A stretch of DNA of 64,000 nt from Phalacrocorax aristotelis (Eukaryota > Chordata > Aves > Suliformes > Phalacrocoracidae), in contig NC_134281.1 in the NCBI RefSeq assembly GCF_949628215.1, positions 14,270,501 through 14,334,500 of the forward strand, read 5' to 3'. The position numbers and the translations under genes were made by a program. The notes beneath the pieces are model-generated. The model was not told where the DNA came from. It saw only the letters and a list, made by a program, of their open reading frames with translations, and made no database searches. This document shows, one piece after another, positions 1 to 10,930 of the stretch; positions within the stretch are counted from its first letter, which is position 1; each line of letters opens with the position of its first letter.

Positions 1-811
1 CGTTCGCCCGGTGGGATTTGGGAGGTTGGGTGTATTTGGGGAGGTTCATAGCCCCGCTCTTGCCCCCAGCCCTCCAGCCCATGCAGAGCTGCGGCCTGCA
101 GCGAGGCTAGGAGCCCCAACCCACCCCGCGGCGAGCAGGGCTGCAGGGACGGCAGCGATTCACGCACCGTGCCAAGCCGGGGGTCCCCCTAGTCACCCCC
201 TCCGCCAGTCCATCTGCACCCGCCGCGCTGCCCGCATCCTCCGCTGCGGGGCGATGCCCGCCGCGGGGGAGGGGGGTGGCACACCGGATACGCAGGGCTC
301 CCCACATGGGGCCCCAGTCCGGGCGGCCGCCGGGGTGAGGGTCGGTGGGGGGGGCGGCCCCCGTCGCCGGGGCGGGGACCCCCGGCCTCGGCGCGGCGTC
401 TCCGCGCTGCTGCCGGCGGCCGCGGGAGGGCGTCGCCTGTGTTAGTTCCCTTCGGAGAACCCGGGGCCAGCGCCGACGCCGCCGCCCCCCGCCGCCTGCC
501 ACCTCCCCCCTCCGGCGGTGGCCCCTCTCGGGCGGCGGGCGGCGGCGGCGGCGACGCGCGGGGGGGCCGCCGCGGGGCTCCAGCTGCCGCCGCGCCGGGC
601 GCCCCCCTCCTCGCTACCGCCGCCGTGCCGGGCGCGCCCCCGAAATCGCGGCGGGGGGCGGCAAGCGGCGTGCAACGGGCAGCTGGGGGGCGGCGGCGGG
701 CTGGGGGGCGGCGGGGCGCGGGGCGTGGGGCGGGCGGGGCGGTGCGGGGGGGCCGGGCGGCGGCGCGGGAGCCCCGCGAAAGGGCCCCAAGAAGCACAAG
801 TTGGAGCTGGC
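1..811. other. CpG-rich upstream flank of H1-10, no gene recognised
   Basis: This stretch is extremely GC-rich with many CpG dinucleotides and runs of CGG, GGC and CCG. Long open frames exist on both strands, but their composition is the Ala/Gly/Pro/Arg mix expected of stop-poor GC-rich DNA, and I recognise no protein in them. It is best read as the 5' part of the CpG island that ends in the H1-10 promoter. An antisense or divergent noncoding RNA could start here, but nothing in the sequence proves it. Confidence 0.6.
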
Positions 812-849
812 GGCGGACCAGGCTGTTGTTGTTCTCAACGTGGTCCGCC
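812..849. promoter_or_regulatory. Inverted repeat just upstream of the H1-10 TATA box
   Basis: The nine-base arms ggcggacca (812-820) and tggtccgcc (841-849) are perfect reverse complements separated by 20 bases containing tgttgttgttctcaacg. The element ends 10 bases before the TATA box. It could be a dimeric transcription-factor site or a small hairpin. The factor is not known to me. Confidence 0.5.
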
Positions 850-858
850 CCGCGCCCA

Positions 859-864
859 TATAAA
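859..864 (+). promoter_or_regulatory. H1-10: TATA box of H1-10
   Basis: The sequence tataaa in the context cgcccatataaagggcgg lies about 150 bases upstream of the H1-10 start codon. Transcription would begin near 890, giving a 5'UTR of roughly 120 bases. A TATA box in a GC-rich setting is usual for histone promoters. Confidence 0.75.
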
Positions 865-1012
865 GGGCGGCGGCGGAGCCCGCCCCGGCAGAGCGCGGCG
901 GCGGCGCGGAGCCGAGCGGAGCGGAGCCGGAGAGCAGCGCCCCGCGCCGGGCCTCCGCCACGCCGCGGCTGCCCGTGCCCTCCCCAGCCGCTCCTCCCGC
1001 GCCTGCGGCATC

Positions 1013-1681
1013 ATGTCGGTAGAGCTGGAAGAAGCCGATCTGCCCCTGACCGAGGCGGAGGAGGTGCCGCTTGCCCCGGAGAAGAAAGCGGCCGCTAAGA
1101 AAGCGAAAGGCGGCGGAGGCGGCGGCTCCTCCTCGCTGTCGCCGTCGAAGAAGAAGAAGAACAACAAGAAGAAGAACCAACCGGGCAAATACAGCCAGCT
1201 GGTGGTTGAGACGATCCGCAAGCTGGGCGAGCGCAATGGTTCCTCGTTGGCCAAGATCTACAACGAGGCCAAGAAGGTGGCCTGGTTCGACCAGCAGAAC
1301 GGCAGGACCTACCTGAAGTACTCCATCAAGGCCCTGGTGCAGAACGATACGCTGCTCCAGGTCAAGGGCACCGGCGCCAATGGCTCCTTCAAGCTCAACA
1401 GGAAGAAGCTGGAAGGCGGCGGCGACGGGGGCGCGGGCAGCGGCGCCCATAAGTCTCACAAGAAGGCGACGGCTTCCACGTCCCGGCGGGCGGAGAAGAA
1501 GCCGGCGGCCAAGAGCAAGAAGCCCGAGAAGAAATCCCACAAAAAAGGAGCTGGCGGCGCGGCGGCGAAGAAGGACAAGGGCAAAGCCAAGAAGGCCGCC
1601 AAGAAGGGAGCCGCCTCCCCTGGGGGCAAGAAGGTGAAGAAGTCGGCAAAGCCCAAGGCGCTCAAGAGCAGGAAGGCATGA
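1013..1681 (+). CDS. H1-10: Linker histone H1.10 (H1x)
   Basis: Intronless gene for a 222-aa linker histone that binds nucleosomal linker DNA in the nucleus. The start begins [12 protein letters not shown], close to the human H1x start MSVELEEA. It is chosen over the open frame that extends upstream because that extra part is only translated CpG island. The winged-helix globular domain covers about residues 57-132 and includes [40 protein letters not shown] and [14 protein letters not shown], nearly identical to mammalian H1x. The N-terminal tail is acidic, then Lys- and Gly-rich (residues 21-56). The C-terminal tail (133-222) is rich in Lys and Ala with [10 protein letters not shown]-type blocks. 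Human H1x is 213 aa. No replication-type histone stem-loop follows. Instead there is an 800-base 3'UTR with a poly(A) signal, in keeping with a replication-independent H1. HMCES and COPG1 lie nearby, as in human 3q21. Confidence 0.95.
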   Translation: MSVELEEADLPLTEAEEVPLAPEKKAAAKKAKGGGGGGSSSLSPSKKKKNNKKKNQPGKYSQLVVETIRKLGERNGSSLAKIYNEAKKVAWFDQQNGRTYLKYSIKALVQNDTLLQVKGTGANGSFKLNRKKLEGGGDGGAGSGAHKSHKKATASTSRRAEKKPAAKSKKPEKKSHKKGAGGAAAKKDKGKAKKAAKKGAASPGGKKVKKSAKPKALKSRKA

Positions 1682-2035
1682 GAGCGGGGCGCAGGGAGCC
1701 CCCGCCGCCCCCCGGACTGTGAGCCCCGCCACACAGGCTGCTCTGAGGACGGACCCCAGGGGACCCGCTTTGTCTTTGTGTTGCTGACTCGGCGCCGCCG
1801 CCGCCGCCGCGCGCGGTGAGCGGGGCTGCGGCTTCCCCAGCCCTCCCTTCTCCGGCACCCCGTTTTTTCCATCCCCCACCCCTCCCCGCGCCCCCAAGCT
1901 TCCCCCACCCCGCGGCTTCGCCCCGATCGCGCCCTTTTGTTTTCGGCCGTGCCCCTCCCCGCGTATAGACGGTTCCCAGCCCTCTTCCCCCTCGCCCCCG
2001 TCTCCCCGGTGCTTCGCAGGGTTTTTTCCCGCCCG

Positions 2036-2290
2036 GTTTCCATAGCAGCCATTTTGCGGCGGCGGCGCCCCCGCTGCCCCCCGCGCCACGTGGGCCGGCT
2101 CCCGCCGCCCGGGCCCGCGCCCCGCCCCGCCCCTCCCCTCCCTCCCGCCGGGCGCTCCGTGCCTGGTCGCAGCCATTTCGAAAAGCCACGGCGCCCCCTA
2201 TTGGCTCCCGGCCCCCGCCGCCATGGCAACGGCCCGTTGGGCGCCAATTGGTGACCGTGGAGTCGGGGGCCTCTTAAAGGGCCGGCGCTG
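2036..2290. promoter_or_regulatory. Promoter-like CpG-rich block within the H1-10 3' untranslated region
   Basis: Downstream of the H1-10 stop is a dense set of core promoter motifs: a YY1-like agcagccattttg near 2047, an E-box cacgtg near 2086, several ccccgcccc GC boxes near 2117-2140, ATTGG at about 2199-2204, an X-box-like gccgccatggcaac near 2217-2230, ccaattgg near 2245, and a TATA-like cttaaaggg near 2272. It lies before the only good H1-10 poly(A) signal. It may act as an enhancer, as the start of an antisense transcript, or be the leftover promoter of a lost gene. No coding exon follows it in either direction. Confidence 0.4.
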
Positions 2291-2474
2291 GCGGGCGGCC
2301 GCGCCCCCCTGGCGGGACTGCCCGCGGGGAGCCCTCGGGCCGCCGGATCAGGTCGCATCTTCAATGAATGGCCTTTATTTTTTTTTTAAAACAGTTTTGG
2401 GTTGGTTTTGGTTGGGGGGGAGGGGAGGGAGGGTTTTTTTGTTTGTTTAGTTTTTTTCATTTATCGTCGTTTCA

Positions 2475-2480
2475 AATAAA
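2475..2480 (+). terminator. H1-10: Poly(A) signal of H1-10
   Basis: The hexamer aataaa in ttcaaataaattg is followed after about 25 bases by the GT-rich gtcgtgtgctc. This is the first canonical signal after the H1-10 stop codon and would end an 810-base 3'UTR. Confidence 0.75.
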
Positions 2481-2912
2481 TTGTTAAAAAACGCCGAGCT
2501 GTCGTGTGCTCCCTGCAGGCGCTGGGGAGCGGGCGGGGGCTCGCGGCCTCGCTGCCCGGAGGCCGCCCGGGTGTTGATGCGCCAGGGCCGGCCGGGGGGG
2601 GCCTTCGGTGGGGGTCCCGCTGCGCCCGCCGGGGAGGGCAAGGGTTCCCCCGCCGCGGAGTCTGAGGAGGAGAGCACTCCCCGCGCAGCTGCGCTCGGCC
2701 CAGCGAGGGGGCGGGCTGCGCTGTGGGGGACACCTACGGCGGGTACCCGCAGCACAGAACCCCCCCACCATGCCAGGCAGCATCTGGTCCCCCCACAGCA
2801 CCCGAGTGTGTGTGTGGGGCAGCTCCCAGGGAGGGCTTCCCCCCACCCCGCCTCCATCCCTTCTTCCAGGCGCGAGAGCCGCCGGAGCTAGGGGTCCTGC
2901 TGCGCGCTCGCC

Positions 2913-2948
2913 TGCAGGCATGAGTGACAGTGCAGGCATGAGTGACAG
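2913..2948. repeat. 18-bp tandem duplication
   Basis: The unit tgcaggcatgagtgacag occurs twice head to tail without mismatch (2913-2930 and 2931-2948). It contains tgagtgaca, close to an AP-1/CRE-type site, so the duplication also doubles that motif. No coding role is seen. Confidence 0.85.
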
Positions 2949-3000
2949 CGCCGGGAGCAGGAGCCCACCTCGGAGCCACCCCTCGCCTCCATGGCTGCGC

Positions 3001-3010
3001 CTATTTATAG
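3001..3010. promoter_or_regulatory. Perfect MEF2-type site
   Basis: The sequence ctatttatag fits the MEF2 consensus YTAWWWWTAR exactly. It lies at the edge of the H1-10 CpG island. Binding is inferred from sequence only. Confidence 0.45.
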
Positions 3011-3505
3011 CTCGCACCAGCGAGGTTGCATAAAGCCCTGCCAGGGATCTGGGCCATCTTGTTCTGCCTGGCTGCAGGGGCGAGGGGTGAGCCCGCAGCG
3101 CCGCGCGCGCCCCGCCTCCGCATGCCAGGGACCCCCGGCTTACGCGGGGGCTGCAGGAGCGGGAGGGAAAGGGAGCCCGACCCATGTGCTTTTGCTCTGC
3201 GGCAGGGAAGGGAGCGGGGCAGGGAGGGTGGGAGGCGGTGGTGTAGTCACACTGTACCTGGCAGGTCATGCTGTACCTCGCAGGTCGGCTGTGGTTACAC
3301 CCGCAGCAGGTCAGCGCTGCCCTCGGGCCAGTCCGGCTGTCACCAGGGCCATCAGCACCAGCGTCCTGCTCAGCTGCTGCCAACAGCGAGGGAGCCACCA
3401 AGCAGGAGCAGCACCCCAGAGCTGCCACCGGCCCCCGAGTGTGCCCAGAGCCCCAACGCGCGCCTGGGGAGTGCAGCACAGATCGGCCCAATGCACAAGG
3501 TCCCC

Positions 3506-3520
3506 GGGGGGGGGGGGGGG
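3506..3520. repeat. G15 homopolymer
   Basis: A run of 15 G follows tcccc. Such a tract may form quadruplex DNA and its length is prone to assembly error. Confidence 0.9.
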
Positions 3521-3778
3521 CAGCAGCCAGCCCGTGCCTGGGGACAGCCTCAATCCCAGGCGACAGCAGGGCCCTTCAGCACTCCCCGGAACAGAGCAGC
3601 CCCCTTCCTCCAGGCCCAGTCCCTGTGCGGCTCTTTTATTCCTGCACCCCTTGGCACACACGGGGGAAGGGAAGCACGTTTTACTCCCTTGCTATATTCA
3701 GTGAGAGAAACCAGCTGTGCTCCTGGGAGAGACCAGCAAAAAGTTCAGCTTCTGGGAGCCTGAAGCCTCCCTCTGGGC

Positions 3779-3788
3779 CTATATTTAG
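3779..3788. promoter_or_regulatory. Second MEF2-type site
   Basis: The sequence ctatatttag also fits YTAWWWWTAR. A cagctg E-box lies about 10 bases further on. The pairing resembles muscle enhancers but is only suggestive. Confidence 0.4.
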
Positions 3789-6547
3789 GACAGGCAGCTG
3801 CCAGGTCAGGTCAGCCACCATCCCACTGCCCATGCAAGTCCCACACCAAGCCTGCGCTCCTGCCAGTGACCTCAGGTACCAGGAGAGTGCTGCTGCGTTC
3901 CAGCACCCACCTGCAGTTGCCTCCTTAATCTATAGATAACACTGCAGGTTTTGAAGGGGATGCCATCACCGAGGTCTGGCTGGTCCCATGGTCGGCAGCA
4001 CTAGCGTTATACCTCAGACACGAGTGGCTGGCTGGAGCAGGCACAGTGGAGGGGTCTCCCTGCTCCCCAGGAGGGGTGGCCACACCAAATGCATCTTGTC
4101 AAGGGCACAGCTCTGCCCTTGGCGTGGACAGATGGGGCAAGCCACTCGACTGGTAAAGGAGCATTACCTCAAAGGTAAGCCAGGGCAGCATCCCTGCAGG
4201 CAGGTACCGGGCATGCGAGGGCAGGGGAGGCAGCAAGCCTCCGGCTGCCCAGCAGAGGGAAGGCAGCAAGGCAACACACCATGCTGGCCCAGCTGGAGCC
4301 CTCGCCTCTCGGACAGAGGGGCCAGCAGCGTCTTACTTCACAGGTTGAGACTGCCAGGAGTGATGAGGCCAGAGCATCCCCAGGCAAGCTCCCGTGGGTG
4401 CTGGCAGCCACAAGGGCCAGGCTCCAGAGAGAAACCCAAGCTGCAAGGACTTCCAAGGGCTGGTGACTCCAGCCTTGTCACCCAGACGAACACAGTCCCA
4501 GAGCAGTGGTATGCAGCTGGTGAAGGTGCTGCTGCACACAGCGAGATGCACAGCAGCCTCCTACAGCGGACAGCTTCAGTTCCAGGTCTGTGCTTTCTCA
4601 CCGTCAGATGCCCCAGAGGAGGCAGGGGAAGAGCCCTGCAGCCTCCCTGCTTTCTCCTCGAGGGAAGCAGCAGCCAACAGACACCCTTGCAGGCTCATGT
4701 GACCTCTGTGAAGGCTTGACTCAGCCAAGTCCTTCACATTTTATGAGCTCAACTGCTCTGGTGCTATGAAGCATTGAGAAAAGCCAGGACCAGCAATGCT
4801 GCTCCAAGAAGCCACAAGACCCATCTCTGGAGCTGCAGTCTTGAAGGTAACAAAGTCCATTTCAGCTTTATAATAAAGACCAAGACTTCTGCTCTCCTGG
4901 TCATGCTGATGTTCAGATGTGAAGTTTAGGGAGTGATAAAGGCCAAGCCCTTTAGTAATGCTTGGCAAGACAGACAGGCCTTCCTTCATTCTGCCTTGCA
5001 CCAGCCCAGCTTTCCCAGCTGGTCCATCACGTGACTGGCAGAGGAAGTTCAGAACCCAGCTGGAGCTCAGTGTTGAGGGCACCACATGTGCCACCAGCTC
5101 CTGGTCACAGCTGCAGGCATCGCCCCACCAGCCTGGGCAGAGCCACGCAACAGCTAGCACAGCTATGGAGCTACTCAGCCCCCAGTGGGCAGTGCAGCAG
5201 CCCAACCTGTCCCTGTTCCCTGCCCCTGCTTAATACTCACTTCTGCCTTTTGTTCTGGGCGTGTTTGGTGGGGCAGGTGTACTGCTCTACAGAGAACAGC
5301 CCAGCAGCTCCAATCCTGACCTACACCTTCCATAGCCAAGCACAGATCTCACCAGCACCCAACCCTGACCGTACTGGAAGTTGTCTAAGCCTTCCTCAAC
5401 CCCTTCTCCCAAACCCAAGCCAGAGGCAACTCCAGCTTGCAGACCAGGATAGCAGAGACATCCAAAGGCAGGTGTTGGAGTAAGAAACAGACCCATATCT
5501 CCAGGGGTCTCCTCCTCCCTTCCCATCACGATCAGCTTTTGCCATCTGACCTCTGGAAGCCTATCTCTGCTTCCTTGCCTGCAAGGTCATCCAGAGGGTC
5601 CTGGGCAGCCCATTGGGTAGGGAAAGCACCTCCAGCATTGGGTGCAGGCCCTGGGTCCAGCCTTACTCCTCCTCCATTGCTCCCAGACCAGGGGCATCTC
5701 AGGCATCCTGGCACTGGTGACAGAGCAACCAGGCAACACAGCATCACCACAGATGGGAGAAGAGCTGGAGAAAGGTTTTATCTGCTCCCAAGGGTAGGAA
5801 GAGACTATTCATCTGAGCAAAGGGCAAGCAGCACCACTACTAGGCCAGATTTGGTGTTTTACTAGTCCTACCCTGGCTTGGAAAAAACTGAGCCCAGGCA
5901 CCAAGCTGCCACCAGAGAGCCTGCTCCCACAGACCGCTGCCAGATTCAGTAGGTTCGGTGAGGTGACAAGACACAGCACATGTGACAGCATTCAACAGGG
6001 AACCAGTTTAATCAGATATTGGGTTTGTACTGTTCTTTTCAGTATCACAAGTTCTGCATTTTTCTAATAAATACAAAGCACTCACGTTGTACAGAATGTT
6101 GGTCCCAGAGAAAACAAGAGGGAGAGAACAAGACACTGTGATACAGACACATTGACCACCACACCAGGCAGCGGAAAGGAAACGCCTCATCCCCACCTCG
6201 CTGACAGCAACAGTCACTCTACAGCAGGAAGAGATATCCCAGGGGTCCCTGCTGCAGCAGCAGGGCTGTGGCCAGGTACCCCCCACCCCGCTGAGGTCAG
6301 GGTACCCCAGCACAACCACTGGACACATCCACACCCCCATTAGCACGACACTAACAAACACACTGCTTCCACATTCCACAATGGAGTGGAAAACCCCTTC
6401 ATAAAACCAGCTGACAAGTATCCAGCTTCATCTACTCGAGATAATAATAAACTCGGAGCCAGGGTAATTCACTTCATCCACAAGATTAACAGCTGATTTG
6501 ATATGTTAAATACATGCTACTTACAGCACATAAATATAGGTTGCTCC

Positions 6548-6563
6548 TTTTTTTTTTTTTTTT
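6548..6563. repeat. T16 homopolymer
   Basis: A run of 16 T follows ttgctcc. No target-site duplication or retro-element body was recognised beside it. Confidence 0.8.
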
Positions 6564-6859
6564 ACTTAAAAAACATTTTATGAAGGTCTATGGTCCAATT
6601 GCCTAGACACCGCCGCATGCACACGACTATCAGCCTCCACAGAAGCGCGCTGCTCTGGGCAGCGAGGAAAGCTGTCTCTGCATCAGCTATTCCAGGTGTC
6701 ACGGGACAGCTAGCCTGCCCCCATGCTCACACATTATCCACACAGCCATTAAATAAATATGGTACTAGCCAAGAGTGGGTTTTAATACAAACTCCAGGGT
6801 TGCTTTTAAAAAGAAATATTAATCCATAGAGGGTTACAGTTAACAGATATCATCATCAC

Positions 6860-6865
6860 TTTATT
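6860..6865 (-). terminator. Poly(A) signal of the H2A-variant gene
   Basis: tttatt on the + strand reads AATAAA on the - strand. It is the best candidate downstream of the H2A stop codon and would give a 3'UTR of about 1 kb. No histone stem-loop (GGCTCTTTTCAGAGCC type) lies between the stop and this signal. Confidence 0.55.
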
Positions 6866-7858
6866 TCTCAAAACCAGAAATAGTGTTGAACAAACAAACA
6901 AACAAAAAAACAGAGCATGTAATTTCCAGAAGTGCAACCAGGGTACAGGATAGCTCTCAGCAACACGAAGGGCTTCTGCAGCTGGGAGAGGAGGGGAGCC
7001 ATGGCAGAAGATGGCAGCTCCCGCTCCCGGCGGGCGCCTGACCTTGCGACGCTCTCTGAGGGGATTTGTCACTGCACCCTCCGCCCCACCCTGCTAGTAG
7101 GGCCCACAGCATGGGGGACCACTGAGTCCCCCCAGCGCCCACTGTGCCAGGGAGCTGCGGGAAGGTGACTTTGCAGGGAGGGACCCCAAACTAAGAGACC
7201 TTAAAATAAATAGGACCAGCGCTTCTTTACAGTAGGCAATGCACTAGCTTTACCATGAAAAAAAACTAAGACTAACAGTCACTTCTTGCCAACGGAGAAA
7301 CTTTTCCTCCTTTTCACATTTTGCAGCCCCCTGTCCTCCCCACCGCAGTGCGACCAGGGAGGCATTGCTGGGGGGGGCACACAGCAGCAGCCGCCAGCCC
7401 CATCCTCACGCCAGGGTGAGCAGGGCCAGCTGGGGGAGCCCTGCACAGCCCCAGGGCTGGTGGAGGGGAGAAGCAGCCGGGGGTGTCCGTGTCCATCCCC
7501 AGGCCAACCAAAACAATCCTCAGCAGCTACCAGCAGCTCTGCACCGTGACCCAACCACACGGCTCCGGATGCCACGGCCGCCGACAGCTGAGATCCAGCT
7601 GCTTCCTCCAAAAACACTTCTTCCAAAGGGAAGAGGAGCAGGGCAGGGGCATAAGCAGAGCCTGACCTCCCCCATGCTCTCCCAGCACCCCACCGCAGCC
7701 CAGGCTGGGAGAGCTACTGGAGGGCTTAGCAGAGTGCTGCCAGGGCTCACCACCCAGCCCGGGCTGGGGGCGGGAAGGGAACCCCCAGCCCCACTAGGAG
7801 GGGAGGTGGGGTAGTGGTGAGGAGGGGGCCGGGAGGGGAGCTGGGGGGAGGGCAGCGT

Positions 7859-8387
<529 letters not shown>

Positions 8388-8493
8388 CCGCACCGCCGCC
8401 GCTCCGCCCTGCGCGCCGCCCGCCGCCGCACTGCCCGCACCACTGCCGCCGCGCCGCGGATATCCCTGCCCGCCCCGCCGCACGCCGCTCCCC

Positions 8494-8555
8494 ATTGGTT
8501 GCCGCCGCGTCATGCGCGGCGCTCATTGGTTGTCGCGCCGATCCCTGATTTGCAT
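8494..8555 (-). promoter_or_regulatory. Histone-type promoter: octamer and two CCAAT boxes
   Basis: Read on the - strand there is an octamer ATGCAAAT (8548-8555), then two CCAAT boxes (reverse complements at 8524-8528 and 8494-8498). An octamer with paired CCAAT boxes is the classic arrangement of H2A/H2B promoters. No H2B reading frame lies on the other side, so this promoter serves a solitary H2A gene. No clear TATA box is present; ggatatccg near 8460 is the nearest AT-rich stretch. Confidence 0.75.
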
Positions 8556-8559
8556 AGGG

Positions 8560-9960
8560 CTCGCAGCACCCCGGCTCCGCCGCGGGGACGGCGCCGAGGG
8601 CAGCGCCCGGCGGGGAGCGACCCTCGCTCTGCCTCTTGCTTCGGAGGACCCGGCTCCCAGCGGGCTAAGCCCGGCCGCAGCCAGGGCTCCTCCACGTTCC
8701 GGTAGCTGCGTCGTGGCTGCGCCGGGGCTAAGGCGGTTTGGCCGGAGCCCCCGAGGGTGTCCCGGCAGCGCTGCTCCTCACCGACTGCCCCTTTTGCCTC
8801 GGCCAAAACCATAGCCCCCCTCCCCGACCAGCCGAATGCTTCTCCTGGGAGGGTGCCAGGGCCTGCAGACGCTGCCCTCCCTGCCAGAGCATCACGCATC
8901 AAAGGGGAAAGTTGCTCCCAAGCCAGCTTTTAGGGCCAGGTCATGCCGGGCTGAGTGCGGTCATCTCCTTGCCAGGTAGGAGCAACCATGGCACACTGGG
9001 CGAGCAGCCAGGCTCCAGCTCAAAGGTGGTGGAGTTCAGCAATAACACCTCCTCATTAAATCCTCAGTATACTTTTTTTTTTTGTGATGGTGCTGCTGGT
9101 GCTCAAAGCCTCGAGAGAGATAATCTGTACCCTGCATCTCTGTATTGTCCCTGCCTCCTGGAGGGAAGGATTGCGTTCCCCAGAGCAGGGAACAGTAAGC
9201 ATCCCCACTTGTGCTCAGCATCTTCACTCCCTCCACAGCAACTAGAGACTTGAAATGAGCTTTGAGATGAGCTGGTGACCTTTGGAAAAGCCTGATCTGC
9301 AGTTAGCACTGACCAGACCAGGGCAGCTGAGCTGCTCACCCTGGAGAAGCAATGGCCGCACAGGGAGAGAAACTGCCCTTCTCGACCTGCAAGGACAGGC
9401 ACCAAGGTGACACCCCAGCACCTGAAGACCTATTTATTCTGCCAGAAGCTGCTAATGCAGCAACTCTCTTGCCTCAAGTAACTGTGGAAGCGATGATGAG
9501 CCAACCAGCAACAGGCTTTCTGGTTGGAAATCCTAATCCCACTTTAGATTCCCATAAGCCAGGAGACCTTCTGGGCTCAGCCGCCTCGTGGCACGCGAGG
9601 GATTCAGAGGCAGATTTGGCTCTGAGAGCGCTCAGGTCTCCTCAGGTGCCCATCCCATGGCTCCTGTCCCTGGAGAGGGACAACAGAGCCAGGGCAAGCC
9701 CCAGCTACGGCTGCCCCTGCAGATCCACAGGGGCAGATCATTTGAAAGAAGCCCCAGAATAAATCCCCAGGGAATATTTTCCACTGGCAAATGGAAATGC
9801 TCCAGCAACGCAGCCCTCAGCAGCTCATAACTGGTCTCCCCCTCGTCAGTTGGAAAGGAGATACAAGCTCTGCCTGCAAAAACAGAAGGAATGGGGCTGT
9901 GGTGGGCAAGGAGGGCAAAGACACGCATGCAGACAAGGGCACTGCGCAGTCAACCTGTTA
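8560..9960. other. Intergenic DNA between the H2A promoter and the HMCES 3' end
   Basis: The first 250 bases are the far edge of the H2A CpG island. The rest is unremarkable and I recognise no exon, RNA gene or repeat apart from a short T10 run near 9072. Confidence 0.6.
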
Positions 9961-9967
9961 ATCCCAT

Positions 9968-9973
9968 TTTATT
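9968..9973 (-). terminator. HMCES: Poly(A) signal of HMCES
   Basis: tttatt on the + strand gives AATAAA on the - strand. Use of this signal would make the HMCES 3'UTR about 950 bases long. A weaker ATTAAA (- strand, 10566-10571) could give a shorter form. Confidence 0.6.
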
Positions 9974-10384
9974 GTTCCCAATACAAATGAAGTACTGCTT
10001 TCCAGCAAGGGTCCCGCTGCGTAAGGCTTTTGGTCTGTAACAGCTGGCTCCGTTTATAAAATCCCTGACCTCAAAAACAACTGCCCAATGCTGTTCCGTA
10101 TCAGCACTCTGGTTGTCTGGGCTTTAATGAACAACCTATATGAACAAGGCAGAGCGCATCCCTCCACAGATCAAGAAAATCCTCTCTAAGTCTTCAGATC
10201 CCATTAACAAAATGATTGTGCAAACAACGTGACCAAGACACTGTCTCACCCTGCTGCCTGCAGGGAAACCCAAGCAAAGCCTGGTTCCTCCCAGGCACTG
10301 CTTAAATGTCTCCCTGTTTAGGAGCCATGAACACACATGGCAAGGCTAGTGCAGAGCAAGATGACTCTTGCAGATCTTCTTGAG

Positions 10385-10475
10385 CCTGGGTTTTCCTCCT
10401 AGTAATTATTGCATGCTGATGGCTGGACTTGATGATCCTAGGAGGTCTTTTCCCACCTTAATGATTCTATGATTC
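10385..10475 (+). mobile_element. CR1 LINE fragment, 3' end
   Basis: The stretch ggctggacttgatgatccta, then aggtcttttcccaccttaat and gattctatgattc, matches the conserved 3' terminus of chicken-type CR1 retroposons, including the terminal ATTCTATG-like octamer repeat. Only about 90 bases are recognisable, so this is a strongly 5'-truncated copy. It lies in the presumed HMCES 3'UTR in the opposite orientation to that gene. Mismatches to the CR1 3' end as I remember it suggest an old insertion. Confidence 0.85.
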
Positions 10476-10930
10476 CTCTGTACTGCAGCCATCTTTTGAG
10501 GATGAGAGTATTTGAAAGGAAATTGTACAACATCAATATGGAATTAAGTGGAAAAGAGTCATCAGTTTAATACCAAAAATAAGGAAAAGAAAACAGGAGA
10601 CGTGAACTGTGAACACTCTCAGAAGGCAGAAGCTACACCTCCTCATTGGGCTGAGATGCATCTCAAGGCTTTATCTGCGCTTGGCACAAGCAATTGCCGG
10701 GGAGGGAGGCCAGCAGGTTATATCCACTCCCATCAGCACAAGACAAAGCCAAAACCTTTAAAGACAAACATCAAGCTTTAACAAAACACAAAGAACAGAG
10801 AGAACAACACAGAGCAGCAAATCAATGCCTGAGAATCTTGATAGCCATCTGCAAAGGCTTCCAAAAAATGCTCCTCATTCTGCTTAGGAAAAGGAGAAGG
10901 GAAAAGGATGGCTGGCCATCCTAATGGTGC

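Larger units (their letters stand above)
2500..6850. other. Intergenic DNA between convergent H1-10 and H2A genes
   Basis: About 4.3 kb with moderate GC content and no recognisable coding exon, RNA gene or interspersed repeat. Open frames here are short or low-complexity. Visible items are an 18-base tandem duplication, a G15 run, a T16 run, two MEF2-type sites, E-boxes such as cagctg near 3798, and scattered + strand aataaa/attaaa hexamers (6066-6071 and near 6748) with no gene assigned to them. Confidence 0.6.

Noticed and set aside
614-2176. 520-aa open frame antisense to H1-10
   Set aside because: It is a stop-poor shadow of the GC-rich H1-10 gene. Its composition is Arg/Ala/Gly/Pro with no recognisable domain.
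6066-6071. Plus-strand aataaa suggesting a gene end
   Set aside because: No + strand coding exon or promoter could be linked to it. Such hexamers occur by chance in AT-rich DNA.
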